A stretch of DNA of 31,727 nucleotides. It comes from DAOPZC01 sp035353175 (lineage in GTDB: Bacteria > Verrucomicrobiota > Kiritimatiellia > RFP12 > UBA1067). The translations under genes were made by a program, and so were the position numbers. The notes under the pieces were generated by a model that saw nothing but the letters and a program-made list of their open reading frames with translations, made no database searches and was not told the DNA's origin. Within the stretch, counting starts at the first letter, position 1; every line of letters begins with the position of its first letter. Below are positions 1 through 9,100 of the stretch, in pieces. The stretch is from assembly GCA_035353175.1 (NCBI GenBank), contig DAOPZC010000057.1, positions 1 through 31,727 on the forward strand, given 5' to 3'.

Positions 1-224
1 CCGACCCGGACGGCCCGACGCGGACCAGCAAGCAAGTGAAACGGGGATGCGCCCACAAACGAACAACAGTGATAAAACAACTTGCGCGCCCGTTGGGAAA
101 CGAACCTCCCCGTCTCCGAAATCGCCGACCGCGGTGACTTCACCTGCGTAAGTCATCTTTCCTTCCGCTTCGCGAAACGCTTCGGCCATTCGATAACGGA
201 CTGGCGCCGCCGGCACGGCTTGAA

Positions 225-263
225 GGCACCTCCGGCCGGCAGCTGATGCGTTCGGCCGGTGCC
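225..263. other. Hairpin in leader region
   Basis: In the gene-free stretch 1-466 the arm GGCACC-tcc-GGCCG (225-238) can pair with CGGCCGGTGCC (253-263), giving an 11-bp stem with a 3-nt bulge and a 14-nt loop. No T-run follows, so it is not a typical intrinsic terminator. It may end a gene lying left of the window or be part of a structured leader. Apart from this hairpin and the palindrome at 317-330, I see no convincing gene in 1-466; the short open frames there resemble no family. Confidence 0.3.
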
Positions 264-316
264 CGACAGGAATTGGCTCGTCGGTTCCTGGGTACACGCA
301 GGGGCTGCTTCTGAGT

Positions 317-359
317 GCCAAAAATTTGGCTTGTTTGAAAGGCAGGGCACAAGGATAAA
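317..359 (+). promoter_or_regulatory. Candidate promoter with adjacent palindrome
   Basis: A 14-bp palindrome, GCCAAA-aa-TTTGGC (317-330), directly abuts a weak -35-like TTGTTT (331-336). A 17-nt spacer separates this from a -10-like GATAAA (354-359). The arrangement suits an operator overlapping the promoter of the PATR gene at 467, leaving a leader of about 100 nt. The hexamers are only partial sigma70 matches, so this is a suggestion based on position and spacing. Confidence 0.3.
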
Positions 360-454
360 CGCCTCCAATGCGTCTACGGGATATGTTACTTGGCCTTGGG
401 GACATTCCATCTGGCTGGATGAAGGAGTAAATTATAAAAAATTAGCAAATAATC

Positions 455-458
455 GGAG
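455..458 (+). promoter_or_regulatory. Ribosome binding site deciding the start of the 1457-aa PATR gene
   Basis: GGAG at 455-458 lies 8 nt before ATG 467. The upstream in-frame GTG at 458 overlaps this motif and has no Shine-Dalgarno sequence at a useful distance, so 467 is preferred. A further in-frame ATG at 494 has poorer spacing. Confidence 0.6.
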
Positions 459-466
459 TGCCCCTT

Positions 467-3400
467 ATGAGAAACCGGAGATGGCGTTCGAGCATGCGTA
501 ATGAAGTGAACAAACTGTTCTTAACGGCGGTCTGTATATGTGCGGGCTTCGCGGCACAGGCCCAGACCGTGCGTTACAAGGCCAACAACGAAGACAATCT
601 GAATCTGGGCAGCAGTTGGGTGGGCGGTCTCCCCAACGCGAATATCATCGCCGTGTGGACCAACACGGTGACCGGCGCCAACAGCGTTCAACTGGGCGCA
701 GACCTGAGTTATCTGGGAATTAGAATTGCGAATCCGGGCGGAGACGTGACCATCGGCGGGGCCAACACCCTGCGCACGGACATGATGGGCTTCGACTTGA
801 GCGGCGCCACGGCGGACCTGACCCTCAACAACGCGAGCCTGACCCTGCTGGACTTCGTGAGCACGGCTTGGAATGTCGCAAGCGGTCGGACCCTCACGGT
901 CAGCCCCACCGTGTTCACGCGCGGTGACCGGGCGGCCCTGCGCCTTCCCGGCGCGGGCACGGTGGCCAGCTCCACAATCGTGAACGACGCTACCGGCATC
1001 GTCGGCCCGTGGGCCAGCATCGGCACCGGCACCGCCACGCGATACGTGACGGTGAGCGGCGGCAACCTGGTCGGCTACACCGGCACTGAAGCCGCGACGG
1101 CGGCGGACGTGACCGACACCACCGGCACGGTGAACTACGACGTAGCGGCCCCCGGCGCGATACCCGCTGGCGTCTCGCTCAACACCTTGCGCTACACCGG
1201 CGCAGCAGGAGGCACCATCACAGGCTCGTTCACAGCCAACGGAATCCTAAGCGCCGGCGCCGGTAGTTTCGTGCTGAACTCCGGTGTCATCACCATCGGC
1301 CCGACCCGGGAACTGGTGCTGACCACGCCCGATGCGACGCGCATTTACGGCATCTCCAGCCCGATCGCCGACCACGCGAGCGGCGCTTCCGGCGTCACGC
1401 TGGCGGGCGGCGGCTCGTGCAACCTGCGCGGGAACAACACCTATAGCGGTGTCACGGTCGTGAACTCGGGTATCCTCTACCCTTACCACGACAACGCCCT
1501 GGGCACGACGGACGGCCATACCGTCATTTATTCGACCGGGCGCTTGGACGGCGGCCGGTTGATTCTCCCGGGCGGTGTGACGCTTGCGGAACCCATCACC
1601 ATCGCGGGTCCCGGCGACGGCTCTGCGGGCGGTTGGGAGAGGGCCATCACCTGCTTGGCCAACACCACCAACACGCTCACCGGCACGATCACGCTCACCG
1701 GCACGGCCGCCTACCGGATCGGCCACGACGCACAAAACGCCGTGCTCAACATCGGCCCGATCCAGCGGAGCACGGCGAGCGGAGGACAATTGGCTCTGCA
1801 TATCTCGACCAACTCGATCTTCAATGCCAATGGCCCCATCGACCTCAATGGCGGCATTCTGGCATGCCAATACGGCGGGACTGTGGTCCTCAACGCCGCG
1901 AGCAATGATGTGGGCGAAGTTAGGGTGAATCGGTATAACATCCTGAAACCGGGTGTCCCCGACGCGCTGGCCGCGAGTGCGACTTTGAGAATTGGCAATG
2001 TCCCCAGCAATACGACCAGAACCACGGGTGGCGAGGACGTCGGCACGGTCGATCTGGCGGGCGTCAGCCCGGCGCTCGACAAACTCGAAGGATACCCCAA
2101 CGGCGGCACAGTGCCCAACAACGCCACGGCCTCTGATAGCCGGAAAATCACCAGTTCCTCCGCCAGCGCGGCGACGTTCACCGTGGGCATTCGCAACGGT
2201 TCGGGAACTTTCGACGGCGTGATCGAGAACGGCGCGGGCGGCGGCTCGATCGCGTTGACCAAAGTCGGCACCGGTACCCTGACCCTCACCGGCAACCGCG
2301 ACAACACCTACACCGGCCTCACCGCCGTGGCCAACGGCATACTCGAGCTGAACAAGACCAACGGCTACACTGCCGTCGCCGGAAATATCGTCATCGGCGC
2401 GGGCACGAGCCAGTTGCGCCACTTGCAGAACGAGCAGATCGCCGACACCGCCACGGTGACAATGACAGCCGCCACCTCCATGTGGGATCTCAAAGGCAAA
2501 TCCGAGACGGTCGCCAACGTGGACATGCAGAACGCGAGCCCTACTGTCAATTTGGGCCTTGTGTCGGGATCGCCCGGAAAGCTCACGGTCACCGATACCC
2601 TGACCCATACGCTGGGCCACATCACGCTGAACAGCGCCGGCGCCGCATTGACCACCATCATCACGGCCAACAGGCTCGTGAACCGGGGCGGCACCTGGAC
2701 GTTCGGTACAACGAGCGGAACGCAGAGCCTGCAGATCGGCCCCGGCGGGCTGACCATCGGCGGCGGATCGACGATCCCTGTGGCCGCCACCTCGACCATT
2801 TCGAACCACATCAGCCTCGCCGGAAACATCACCAGCGAGGCCACCGTGGCGCCCAACACCGCAGCCAACACCATCAGCGGCACGGGCCGAGTCCTTCTCA
2901 ACGGCCCCCGCGAGTTCATCGTGGCCGACGGGGCCGCGCCGGTCGACCTGTCCGTCTCCGCGATCATCGCCGACGGAACGGGCACCAGTTCCATCACCAA
3001 GTCGGGCACGGGCACGCTGAGCCTCTCCGGCGCGAACACCTTCACGGGCGGGATAACGGTCGACGAGGGCACGCTGGCCATCAGCAGCCTGACGCCCCTG
3101 CCCGGCTGGGACACCCCCGGCCTTTATACGATCGCCAGCAACGCGACGCTGGCCGTGGGCAACGGTTTCGCGGACGCCGGCATCGCGGCGCTCTTCGCGA
3201 GCGCCAATTTCGCGGACGGGGCGAACCGCGGGTTCGACACGACGCTCGGCGACCGGACATACGCGGCCGATCTGGCCGATCCTTCCGGCATCGCGCTGAG
3301 GCTGGCGAAGGTCGGGGCCAACACGCTCACGCTGACCGGCGCGAACACCTACAGCGGCGGCACGGTCATCCAGAACGGCGCGCTCTCCATTCCCACGACC

Positions 3401-4840
3401 GGCGCGCTTCCCGGCTGGAACACAGCCGGCAGCTACGAGGTCTGGCGGGACGCCGGACTCGCGGTCTACAATGCGATCAGCGACGCCAACATCGCGACCA
3501 TGCTCGGAACCGGCAATTTCCTGGACGGCGCGTGCATCGGTTTCGACACGACCTCCGGAGACCGCGCGTATAGCACGGTGATCGGCGACACGGCGAACGG
3601 GGCTCTGGGCGTTTACAAGGTGGGACGCAACACCCTGACGCTGTCGGGCGACAACACCTATGACGGCAACACGTTTGTCACGCGCGGTGGCCTGTACTTC
3701 AACCACAACAACGCCCTGGGCACGACGAACGGCTATACCGCCATCTACGCGACCGGACACAACACGAACGGTGGCATGGTGGCGATCGGCCCCAATGTCA
3801 CGACCAAGGAGAACTTCGTCCTCACCGGCCCGGGCGACGGTAACGGCGGTTACAGCCCCGCCCTCTATAGCGCCGGGGGCGGTACGCGCACCGTCGACGG
3901 CGCCATCACGCTCGCGAGTCAAGGCAAGACGTTCAGGATCAATCCGACCGGTGGCAAACTGATCCTCAACGGGCCCGTCGGACTGGCAAGCGGCGTAACA
4001 AGCTGCAACCTCACTTCTGAACCGCAACCGGGAACGGAGCTGTTTGTCAGCAACACCGTGGACTGCGGTACGGGGAACTATTCTGTGCTCGGGACCTACA
4101 CGCAGGGCGTCGTCAACATCTGTTCCACGGGAAACAACTGGGCTCTTTTATGGATCTACCAAGGCGGCACAGCGCGGCTGGGCGTGGATGACGCGCTGCC
4201 GACAGACAAGCGGGTCCGCCTTGGCTGGACTTCCGGCCAGATCGGCACTTTGGATCTCGCCGGGTTCGATCAGACGGTGGGCGCGCTGGAAGTGTATGGC
4301 ACGGCGCAATCGTTACGGAACAACGTGATCTCCAACTCGGCCCCGTCGAGCTTCTCGACGCTGACGGTCAACCAGGCGGCCGGCGTTTCCAATGCCGTCG
4401 CCGGCCGGATTATTGGCGCGGTGCATCTGGTGAAAGCCGGTGCCGCGGACTCGCAGCTTCTGCTGCAGGAAGTGAACGAATTATCGGGCACGGCGACGGT
4501 GACCGGCGGCAAGCTGGTGTTGGACGGCGCTGCGGGTTCGCTCGGCGCGTCCTGCACCAACGTGGTGGTCGACGCCGGCACCCTGACGGTGCGGAACTCG
4601 TCCGCGATCGCGGACCGCGCCGTGCTCCGCGTCGCGGCCGGGGGCGATGCAAAGGTGGAGCTTGCAGAAGGCGTGAACGAGGCCGTCGGCTATCTGTATC
4701 TGGACGGCGAGATGCGGCGCGCCGGCACTTACGGTTCCACAGGCAGCGCGGCCGCACACAAGGATGACGGGGTCTTCTCGGGCACAGGCGTGCTGACCGT
4801 GTTGTATGACACCTCGGGAACGGTAATTATGTTGAGGTAA
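467..4840 (+). CDS. Secreted autotransporter-associated beta-strand (PATR) repeat protein, 1457 aa
   Basis: The protein starts with a Sec signal peptide (basic n-region, hydrophobic FLTAVCICAGFAA, likely cleavage after AQA near residue 33). The rest is Gly/Thr/Asn/Ala-rich and predicted to be beta-solenoid. At least five PATR motifs (TIGR02601/PF12951 type, GTGTLTLTG...NTYTG...V..G.L) lie near residues 309-340, 597-631, 843-872, 945-975 and 1049-1078. Two tandem copies of an 'LPGW' module (about residues 874-945 and 980-1048) sit between PATR units, and a GPWA-type module lies near residues 160-205. The C-terminal part (LYLDGEMRRAGTYGSTGS, then FSGTGVLTV) matches the end domain common in PVC-group PATR proteins. 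It has no autotransporter beta-barrel; the chain ends GTVIMLR. Likely a surface or secreted adhesive or structural protein (inference). It is paralogous in modules to the 4609-aa protein. Start is ATG 467 (GGAG, spacing 8). Confidence 0.85.
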   Translation: MRNRRWRSSMRNEVNKLFLTAVCICAGFAAQAQTVRYKANNEDNLNLGSSWVGGLPNANIIAVWTNTVTGANSVQLGADLSYLGIRIANPGGDVTIGGANTLRTDMMGFDLSGATADLTLNNASLTLLDFVSTAWNVASGRTLTVSPTVFTRGDRAALRLPGAGTVASSTIVNDATGIVGPWASIGTGTATRYVTVSGGNLVGYTGTEAATAADVTDTTGTVNYDVAAPGAIPAGVSLNTLRYTGAAGGTITGSFTANGILSAGAGSFVLNSGVITIGPTRELVLTTPDATRIYGISSPIADHASGASGVTLAGGGSCNLRGNNTYSGVTVVNSGILYPYHDNALGTTDGHTVIYSTGRLDGGRLILPGGVTLAEPITIAGPGDGSAGGWERAITCLANTTNTLTGTITLTGTAAYRIGHDAQNAVLNIGPIQRSTASGGQLALHISTNSIFNANGPIDLNGGILACQYGGTVVLNAASNDVGEVRVNRYNILKPGVPDALAASATLRIGNVPSNTTRTTGGEDVGTVDLAGVSPALDKLEGYPNGGTVPNNATASDSRKITSSSASAATFTVGIRNGSGTFDGVIENGAGGGSIALTKVGTGTLTLTGNRDNTYTGLTAVANGILELNKTNGYTAVAGNIVIGAGTSQLRHLQNEQIADTATVTMTAATSMWDLKGKSETVANVDMQNASPTVNLGLVSGSPGKLTVTDTLTHTLGHITLNSAGAALTTIITANRLVNRGGTWTFGTTSGTQSLQIGPGGLTIGGGSTIPVAATSTISNHISLAGNITSEATVAPNTAANTISGTGRVLLNGPREFIVADGAAPVDLSVSAIIADGTGTSSITKSGTGTLSLSGANTFTGGITVDEGTLAISSLTPLPGWDTPGLYTIASNATLAVGNGFADAGIAALFASANFADGANRGFDTTLGDRTYAADLADPSGIALRLAKVGANTLTLTGANTYSGGTVIQNGALSIPTTGALPGWNTAGSYEVWRDAGLAVYNAISDANIATMLGTGNFLDGACIGFDTTSGDRAYSTVIGDTANGALGVYKVGRNTLTLSGDNTYDGNTFVTRGGLYFNHNNALGTTNGYTAIYATGHNTNGGMVAIGPNVTTKENFVLTGPGDGNGGYSPALYSAGGGTRTVDGAITLASQGKTFRINPTGGKLILNGPVGLASGVTSCNLTSEPQPGTELFVSNTVDCGTGNYSVLGTYTQGVVNICSTGNNWALLWIYQGGTARLGVDDALPTDKRVRLGWTSGQIGTLDLAGFDQTVGALEVYGTAQSLRNNVISNSAPSSFSTLTVNQAAGVSNAVAGRIIGAVHLVKAGAADSQLLLQEVNELSGTATVTGGKLVLDGAAGSLGASCTNVVVDAGTLTVRNSSAIADRAVLRVAAGGDAKVELAEGVNEAVGYLYLDGEMRRAGTYGSTGSAAAHKDDGVFSGTGVLTVLYDTSGTVIMLR
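3088..3610 (+). repeat. Tandem LPGW modules within the 1457-aa PATR gene
   Basis: Two diverged copies (3088-3300 and 3403-3610) encode LPGW[DN]Tx-G-x-Y, then a core with LAV, FxDG and GFDTTxGDR, each followed directly by a PATR unit. A third, more diverged copy is in the 4609-aa protein at 27499-27705 (LPGYNDG, LAIHASE). The module with its PATR unit therefore seems to duplicate as a cassette. Confidence 0.7.
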
Positions 4841-4857
4841 ACCGGATCACCAACTCG

Positions 4858-4887
4858 GCAGGTCTTCGGGCTTAGCAGGTCTTCGGG
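4858..4887. repeat. Short direct repeat downstream of PATR gene
   Basis: The 13-mer GCAGGTCTTCGGG occurs at 4858-4870 and again at 4875-4887, a 17-bp period. It starts 18 nt after the stop codon. No function is evident; replication slippage is a simple explanation. Confidence 0.6.
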
Positions 4888-4959
4888 GTCAGCCCTGAAA
4901 ACAGCACATACGCTCTTGCCAGATACTGCCGCCATGAGTTATGCGATCGCCGGGGTGCC

Positions 4960-5027
4960 TCCGCCAATGTGACACGGCGGACACATTCCGCCGTGTCCGG
5001 CTCGACAGCACTCCTTGACTTGGCGGA
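4960..5027. other. Nested inverted repeat between convergent genes (possible bidirectional terminator)
   Basis: An inner perfect 10-bp stem GACACGGCGG (4971-4980) / CCGCCGTGTC (4988-4997) with a 7-nt loop lies inside an outer 8-bp stem TCCGCCAA (4960-4967) / TTGGCGGA (5020-5027). It sits between the convergent genes ending at 4840 (+) and 5129 (-), which suits a shared 3' transcript-end structure. No U-tract follows either arm, so a classical intrinsic terminator is not supported. A structured RNA or protein-binding site is possible. Confidence 0.45.
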
Positions 5028-5051
5028 CCAGATCAGCTGACCGCCGCCCCG

Positions 5052-5128
5052 TTACCCGTGGTTGGGCATCCAGCTGTATTCGTAAACGCGCACGCCGAAG
5101 TCTTCCGCACTCTCGCCCACCCGTTCGG
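5052..5128 (-). pseudogene. Possible C-terminal coding remnant downstream of the lactonase
   Basis: Just after the lactonase stop, a different minus-strand frame reads ILTERVGESAEDFG followed by VRVYEYSWMPNHG and TAA at 5052-5054. The residue composition looks like a genuine protein C-terminus rather than the Arg/Pro/Ala-rich text of shadow frames here. The frame has no start of its own and joins the lactonase frame only through the G/C-rich run around 5133-5143, so it could be the decayed end of a lost gene or a frameshifted extension. Family not recognised. Confidence 0.25.
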
Positions 5129-6169
5129 TTAGAATCCCGCCCCCCGGGTTTTTGTGTGGATGCGATAAAGGCTATCTGAGGCCGTAATATATAACGTCGA
5201 GCCATCTCCACCAAACGCGCAGTTGGCGGCCGTCTTCTCGGTATGAATCCGGCCCAGCAACACGCCATCCGGCGAAATGACGTTGACGCCGCCCGAGCCT
5301 GTGGCAAACAAGTTGCCGTGTCGGTCGACCTTTAATCCATCAGGGTTTCCTCGAGGCTGCGCGGTCCAATGCGTGGCATCGGCGAGGAGGTGTTTAGGGC
5401 CAAGCGTGCCATCGCTCTTGACGGGAAATGCGTACCATACGGCCTTTTTCGGATCGGACTGCGCCACGTAAAGCGTTTGTTCGTCGGGTGAAAAAGCGAT
5501 CCCATTGGGCAACGTCAGCTCTTTCGTCAGCAACATCAGCTTGCCGTCGGCGGCCGAAAGGCGAAAAACGCCACAATAGTCCATTTCCCGCGCCGGATCG
5601 CTAAGGCCCTTGAGAAAGCCATAGGTGGGATCGGTGAAATACATGTCCCCATTTGACTTGAACACCGCATCATTCGGGCTGTTGAGGCGCTTGCCTTCGT
5701 AGCGCTCGGCCAGCGTCGTCCAGCGGCCATCCGGCTCTTGCCGTACGATTCGACGGTCGCCGTGCTGACACAGCACCAGCCGCCCGGCGGCATCGACGGT
5801 CAACCCGTTGGCCCCCATCAGTCCGCCGCGGGACACTTTGCCGGTATACCCGCTGGGTTTCAGATAAAGCTGAATGCCTTCGCCATCTTTCCATTTCAAG
5901 ACCGAGTTGTCGGGAATATCTGTAAACAGCAAATGGCCCGCGTCTGGCGATTGCTTGATCCAGACCGGGCCTTCCGCCCAATGATACCCCTTTGCCAGTT
6001 TTTCCAAAACGGCATCAGGCGACACGATTTTATCGAGACGCGCATCAAGGCGTTCAACCGCACGGCTTGCCGGAGAACGGTCATTGTCGCCGCCGGATGC
6101 CGATGCAACGGCCAGGGATGATGCCACCAGTAAAAGAGCGACATGAAAGCGGTGTTTTTTTATGTGCAT
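5129..6169 (-). CDS. Secreted SMP-30/gluconolactonase-family protein, 346 aa
   Basis: A six-bladed beta-propeller of the SMP-30/gluconolactonase/LRE-like family, which hydrolyses sugar lactones using a divalent metal. Family landmarks are visible: EGPVW near residue 66 (Glu ligand), NSPNDAVF near 164-171 (Asn/Asp), YFTDPTYGF, LPNGIAFSPDEQTLYV, and GNPDGLKVDRHGN with the Asp near 277. The N-terminus MHIKKHRFHVALLLVASSLAVASA is a Sec signal peptide, so the enzyme acts outside the cytoplasm. The start is ambiguous: ATG 6175 immediately follows the upstream TAA (only 3 nt from GGAG), while ATG 6169 has 9-nt spacing and is preferred. GGAG lies inside the end of the upstream fusion gene, so the two are translationally coupled. 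The exact substrate is unknown. Confidence 0.85.
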   Translation of the reverse strand: MHIKKHRFHVALLLVASSLAVASASGGDNDRSPASRAVERLDARLDKIVSPDAVLEKLAKGYHWAEGPVWIKQSPDAGHLLFTDIPDNSVLKWKDGEGIQLYLKPSGYTGKVSRGGLMGANGLTVDAAGRLVLCQHGDRRIVRQEPDGRWTTLAERYEGKRLNSPNDAVFKSNGDMYFTDPTYGFLKGLSDPAREMDYCGVFRLSAADGKLMLLTKELTLPNGIAFSPDEQTLYVAQSDPKKAVWYAFPVKSDGTLGPKHLLADATHWTAQPRGNPDGLKVDRHGNLFATGSGGVNVISPDGVLLGRIHTEKTAANCAFGGDGSTLYITASDSLYRIHTKTRGAGF

Positions 6170-6175
6170 GAGCAT

Positions 6176-9100
6176 TTACTCCGACCAGTATTTCTGGCGG
6201 CGGGGCTCGGCGACGTCCGGGATAAAGCCGGTCAGCGGCACGGGCGGCAGGCCGAGCCCCTTGCGGACATCGTTCAGCTCCAGCCACGCGAACGCGGCGC
6301 GCTTGTTGCACGCGTATTCGTAACGCTGCCGGTACCAGTCGTTCCAGTCATGGCGTTCCACGTACGAGCCGCAGAACGGCACGGCGAGATCGATCCAGCA
6401 GGCGAGCGTGCGAAGCTCGGCGTCTGTCAGCTGTACCTCGTGGTGCCCCTGCGCGAGCATCCGCCACACGGAGCTTCTCGCCGCGCCGAAGGAATACGGC
6501 GGCTTGAAGGGCGCGAAGCCGAGGCCGTGAGCGAAGTTGATCTTCTCGTTGCACTGTCCCTTGTACGTGAGCGCGAGGTAAGAGGTCGTGTACTTGCGTT
6601 TCGACTGGTCGTCCGACGGCGGCAACTGGCCGCGCGTGCCGCGCAGATCCATGGCCGCTGGGGCTTTGTCGCCCGAGCCGTTGTGGCAGGCGACGCACTT
6701 CGCGTCGAGGATCGGCTGGATCAGGCGCGTGAAGCTGAAGCCGTCGTTCCGGTCCGTGTCCTCCACGGCCTTGGTCCTGTTGAGACCCATCCAGTTGTCC
6801 AGGTTGGCCAAGGGACCTTCCTGCTCCAGCGCCGCGAGGAGCGGGTGCGCGCCGCCGCCGGGCAGAGGGGGTTTGAGCGCCTGCGGCGGACGGCGCAGGG
6901 CGAGCGCCTTCGCGTACTCCACGCCCGCGCGATGCGGATGCTCGTGGCAGCCGACGCAGCCGTTGATCTCGCCGGGCTGCAGCGTGGACCAGCTGCGCAT
7001 CGTCTGGATGCAGCAGCCCTCCTGATCGATCAGCTGGAAGTAGAGCGGCGTGCGCGCCGGGGCCCTGAAGCTGCAGCTGCCGTCAGCCTCCACGTCCGCT
7101 TCGCCGAGGACGTGCTTGACGTCGTACGCGGCGTTGCCCACGGCAATGGGCGTGCCGATCTTACCCTGCGTGGAGTGCCAGCCGAACTGCCAGTTCCAGC
7201 CGATGTGGACGGGACGGTACTCGAGGCCGATCACGCGCAGTTTCTTGACGCAACCCGTCGGCGCGCCCGCCATGGCCGCGCCCTCGTAGACGTTCTGCAC
7301 GTAGTACGTGCCGAACCCCTGCGCGAAGTCGATCTTCGGCACAAGCCGCGGCGGCGGCGTGCGCCGCTTCACGGGGAGCGGCTGCATGCAGTGCTGGCCC
7401 CAGTCGAACGCGAGCAGCTCGCGGCGGCCCGTCTCATCCATCGCGTAGACGCCGAACCGCGAAGAGTACGGCCCCCGGTAGTAGCGGCACCCCTCCGGCA
7501 TGAACGAGACAAGGAAGCGCCCGCAGCCGAGCGGGAACGGATACGCCCACTGCGGCCCGAACTGCGTGTGCATGTCGAAGACGTTGTAGTGGTAGTCGTG
7601 CGGCATTTTCACGGGCTGTACGCCGGGGCTGGCATCCATCGCGGCGCCGGCCACGTAGTACATGCCCGGCATGTTCGTGACGGCGGGCCCGCACGGGTTG
7701 TCCCACGGCGACCACGGGATCGTCATTTTGCGGTTGCCAGGAAAATGCATCACAACGGGGTTGGTGTCCATGTTCCACACGCTTTTCGCGGGGTCGTAGG
7801 TGGAGTTCGCGTAGTCGTCGGCCTCGGCCAGGCGCGTCAGCGCCAGGCGGCCCTTCTGCCCCACGTGGTGCCCGCAAGAGAGCATCATGATGTCGCTCGT
7901 GCCGGGGATGCCGCGCGTGTGCATGAGCGAGAAGGGGAACTCGCTGTTGTTCGCGAAAAGCCCCGTCTGCTTGGTGCCGTCCGGGTTCATCGCGTAGAGC
8001 TGCTGCAGGCCGGACGCGCTGCGGTCGTTGTACTCCCAGCGCGTGTAGCAGACGCGGCCGTCGTCCATCAGCTGCGGATAGAAGGTCTGCACCTGATCGA
8101 ACCCGATGCGGCGGATGTTCTTTCCGTCCGCATCGCAGCGGAACAGGTTCGAGACCGGCAGCGGCCAGCAGTCCACCGAATGGCCGCAGCGCGTGGACTG
8201 GAAGACGATCGAGCCGTCCGGGAGCCAGCACGGCTCGATGTCGCTGCACGGCATTTCGAAATCGGCCGTCTGGCCCTTCACGTCCTCTTTCTTCACCGCG
8301 CCGTTGAACGTGAGTTGCCGCTGCGCGCGCGTCTCCAGGTCCAGCGTCCAGAGGTGGTAGTCGTCCTTCTCGAGGCTGCGCCGCTTCGCGAACACGAGCG
8401 TCTTCGCGTCGAACGAGAGGCTCGGGTCGCGGATCATCCCGTCCGGCTCGTCCAGCAGCACCTCCTGCGAAACGGAGCCGTCGCTGGCGATCGTCGCGAG
8501 GATCAGCTGCGAGGAGCCGAACCGGTAGTCCGGCACGCCCTTCCACTCCTGGTACGACGCGTCCGACAGATCGTCCGTGGCGTGCATGATGGAGTTGCCC
8601 ATCACGATGTGCTTCACGTAGACGAACTGCGTGAACTCCTTTCGGAATTGCGCGAGGAACGCCTTCCGCTTGGCCGCGCGCTCGCCGCGCCATTCAGGAT
8701 CGCGGCCGTTGTCGGTCGCGCGCATGACGAACGACACGTCCTGGCCCATCGGATCGGGCTGGGTGGTGTCGGGGTCCACGTTCGCGCAGTGCGAGATGTT
8801 GGAGACGGCGCAGCTCTGGTACATCCAGTCGCGGACGAGCCTGGAAGCAGGAAAGGCCTCCGTCCCGTCCTTGTTCGGCAGCGGCAGATCGTCCGGCAGA
8901 TCCGCGCCGAAGAAAGACATTTCGGCGATCTGCACCGTGGGTGTTTTTCCGGAGAACTCAGGATACGGCGGCGTCTCGAAAAACTTCGGCAGCAGCGGCG
9001 TCGCCGTATGCGTGTAGCCGGAATAGTAGTTTGGCTTGAAGTCGTATGTGTCCTCGATCACCATCCTGACCCTGCGGCACGTCACGGGCTTCCACGTGGC

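Noticed and set aside
259..501. 80-codon frame in the leader
   Set aside because: No RBS, no recognisable features, overlaps the start of the PATR gene in another frame.
1247..4027. 926-codon open frame on the - strand
   Set aside because: Antisense to the PATR repeats; Gly/Arg/Val/Asp-rich shadow without family features. A similar 1061-codon minus frame at 22996-26181 is rejected for the same reason.
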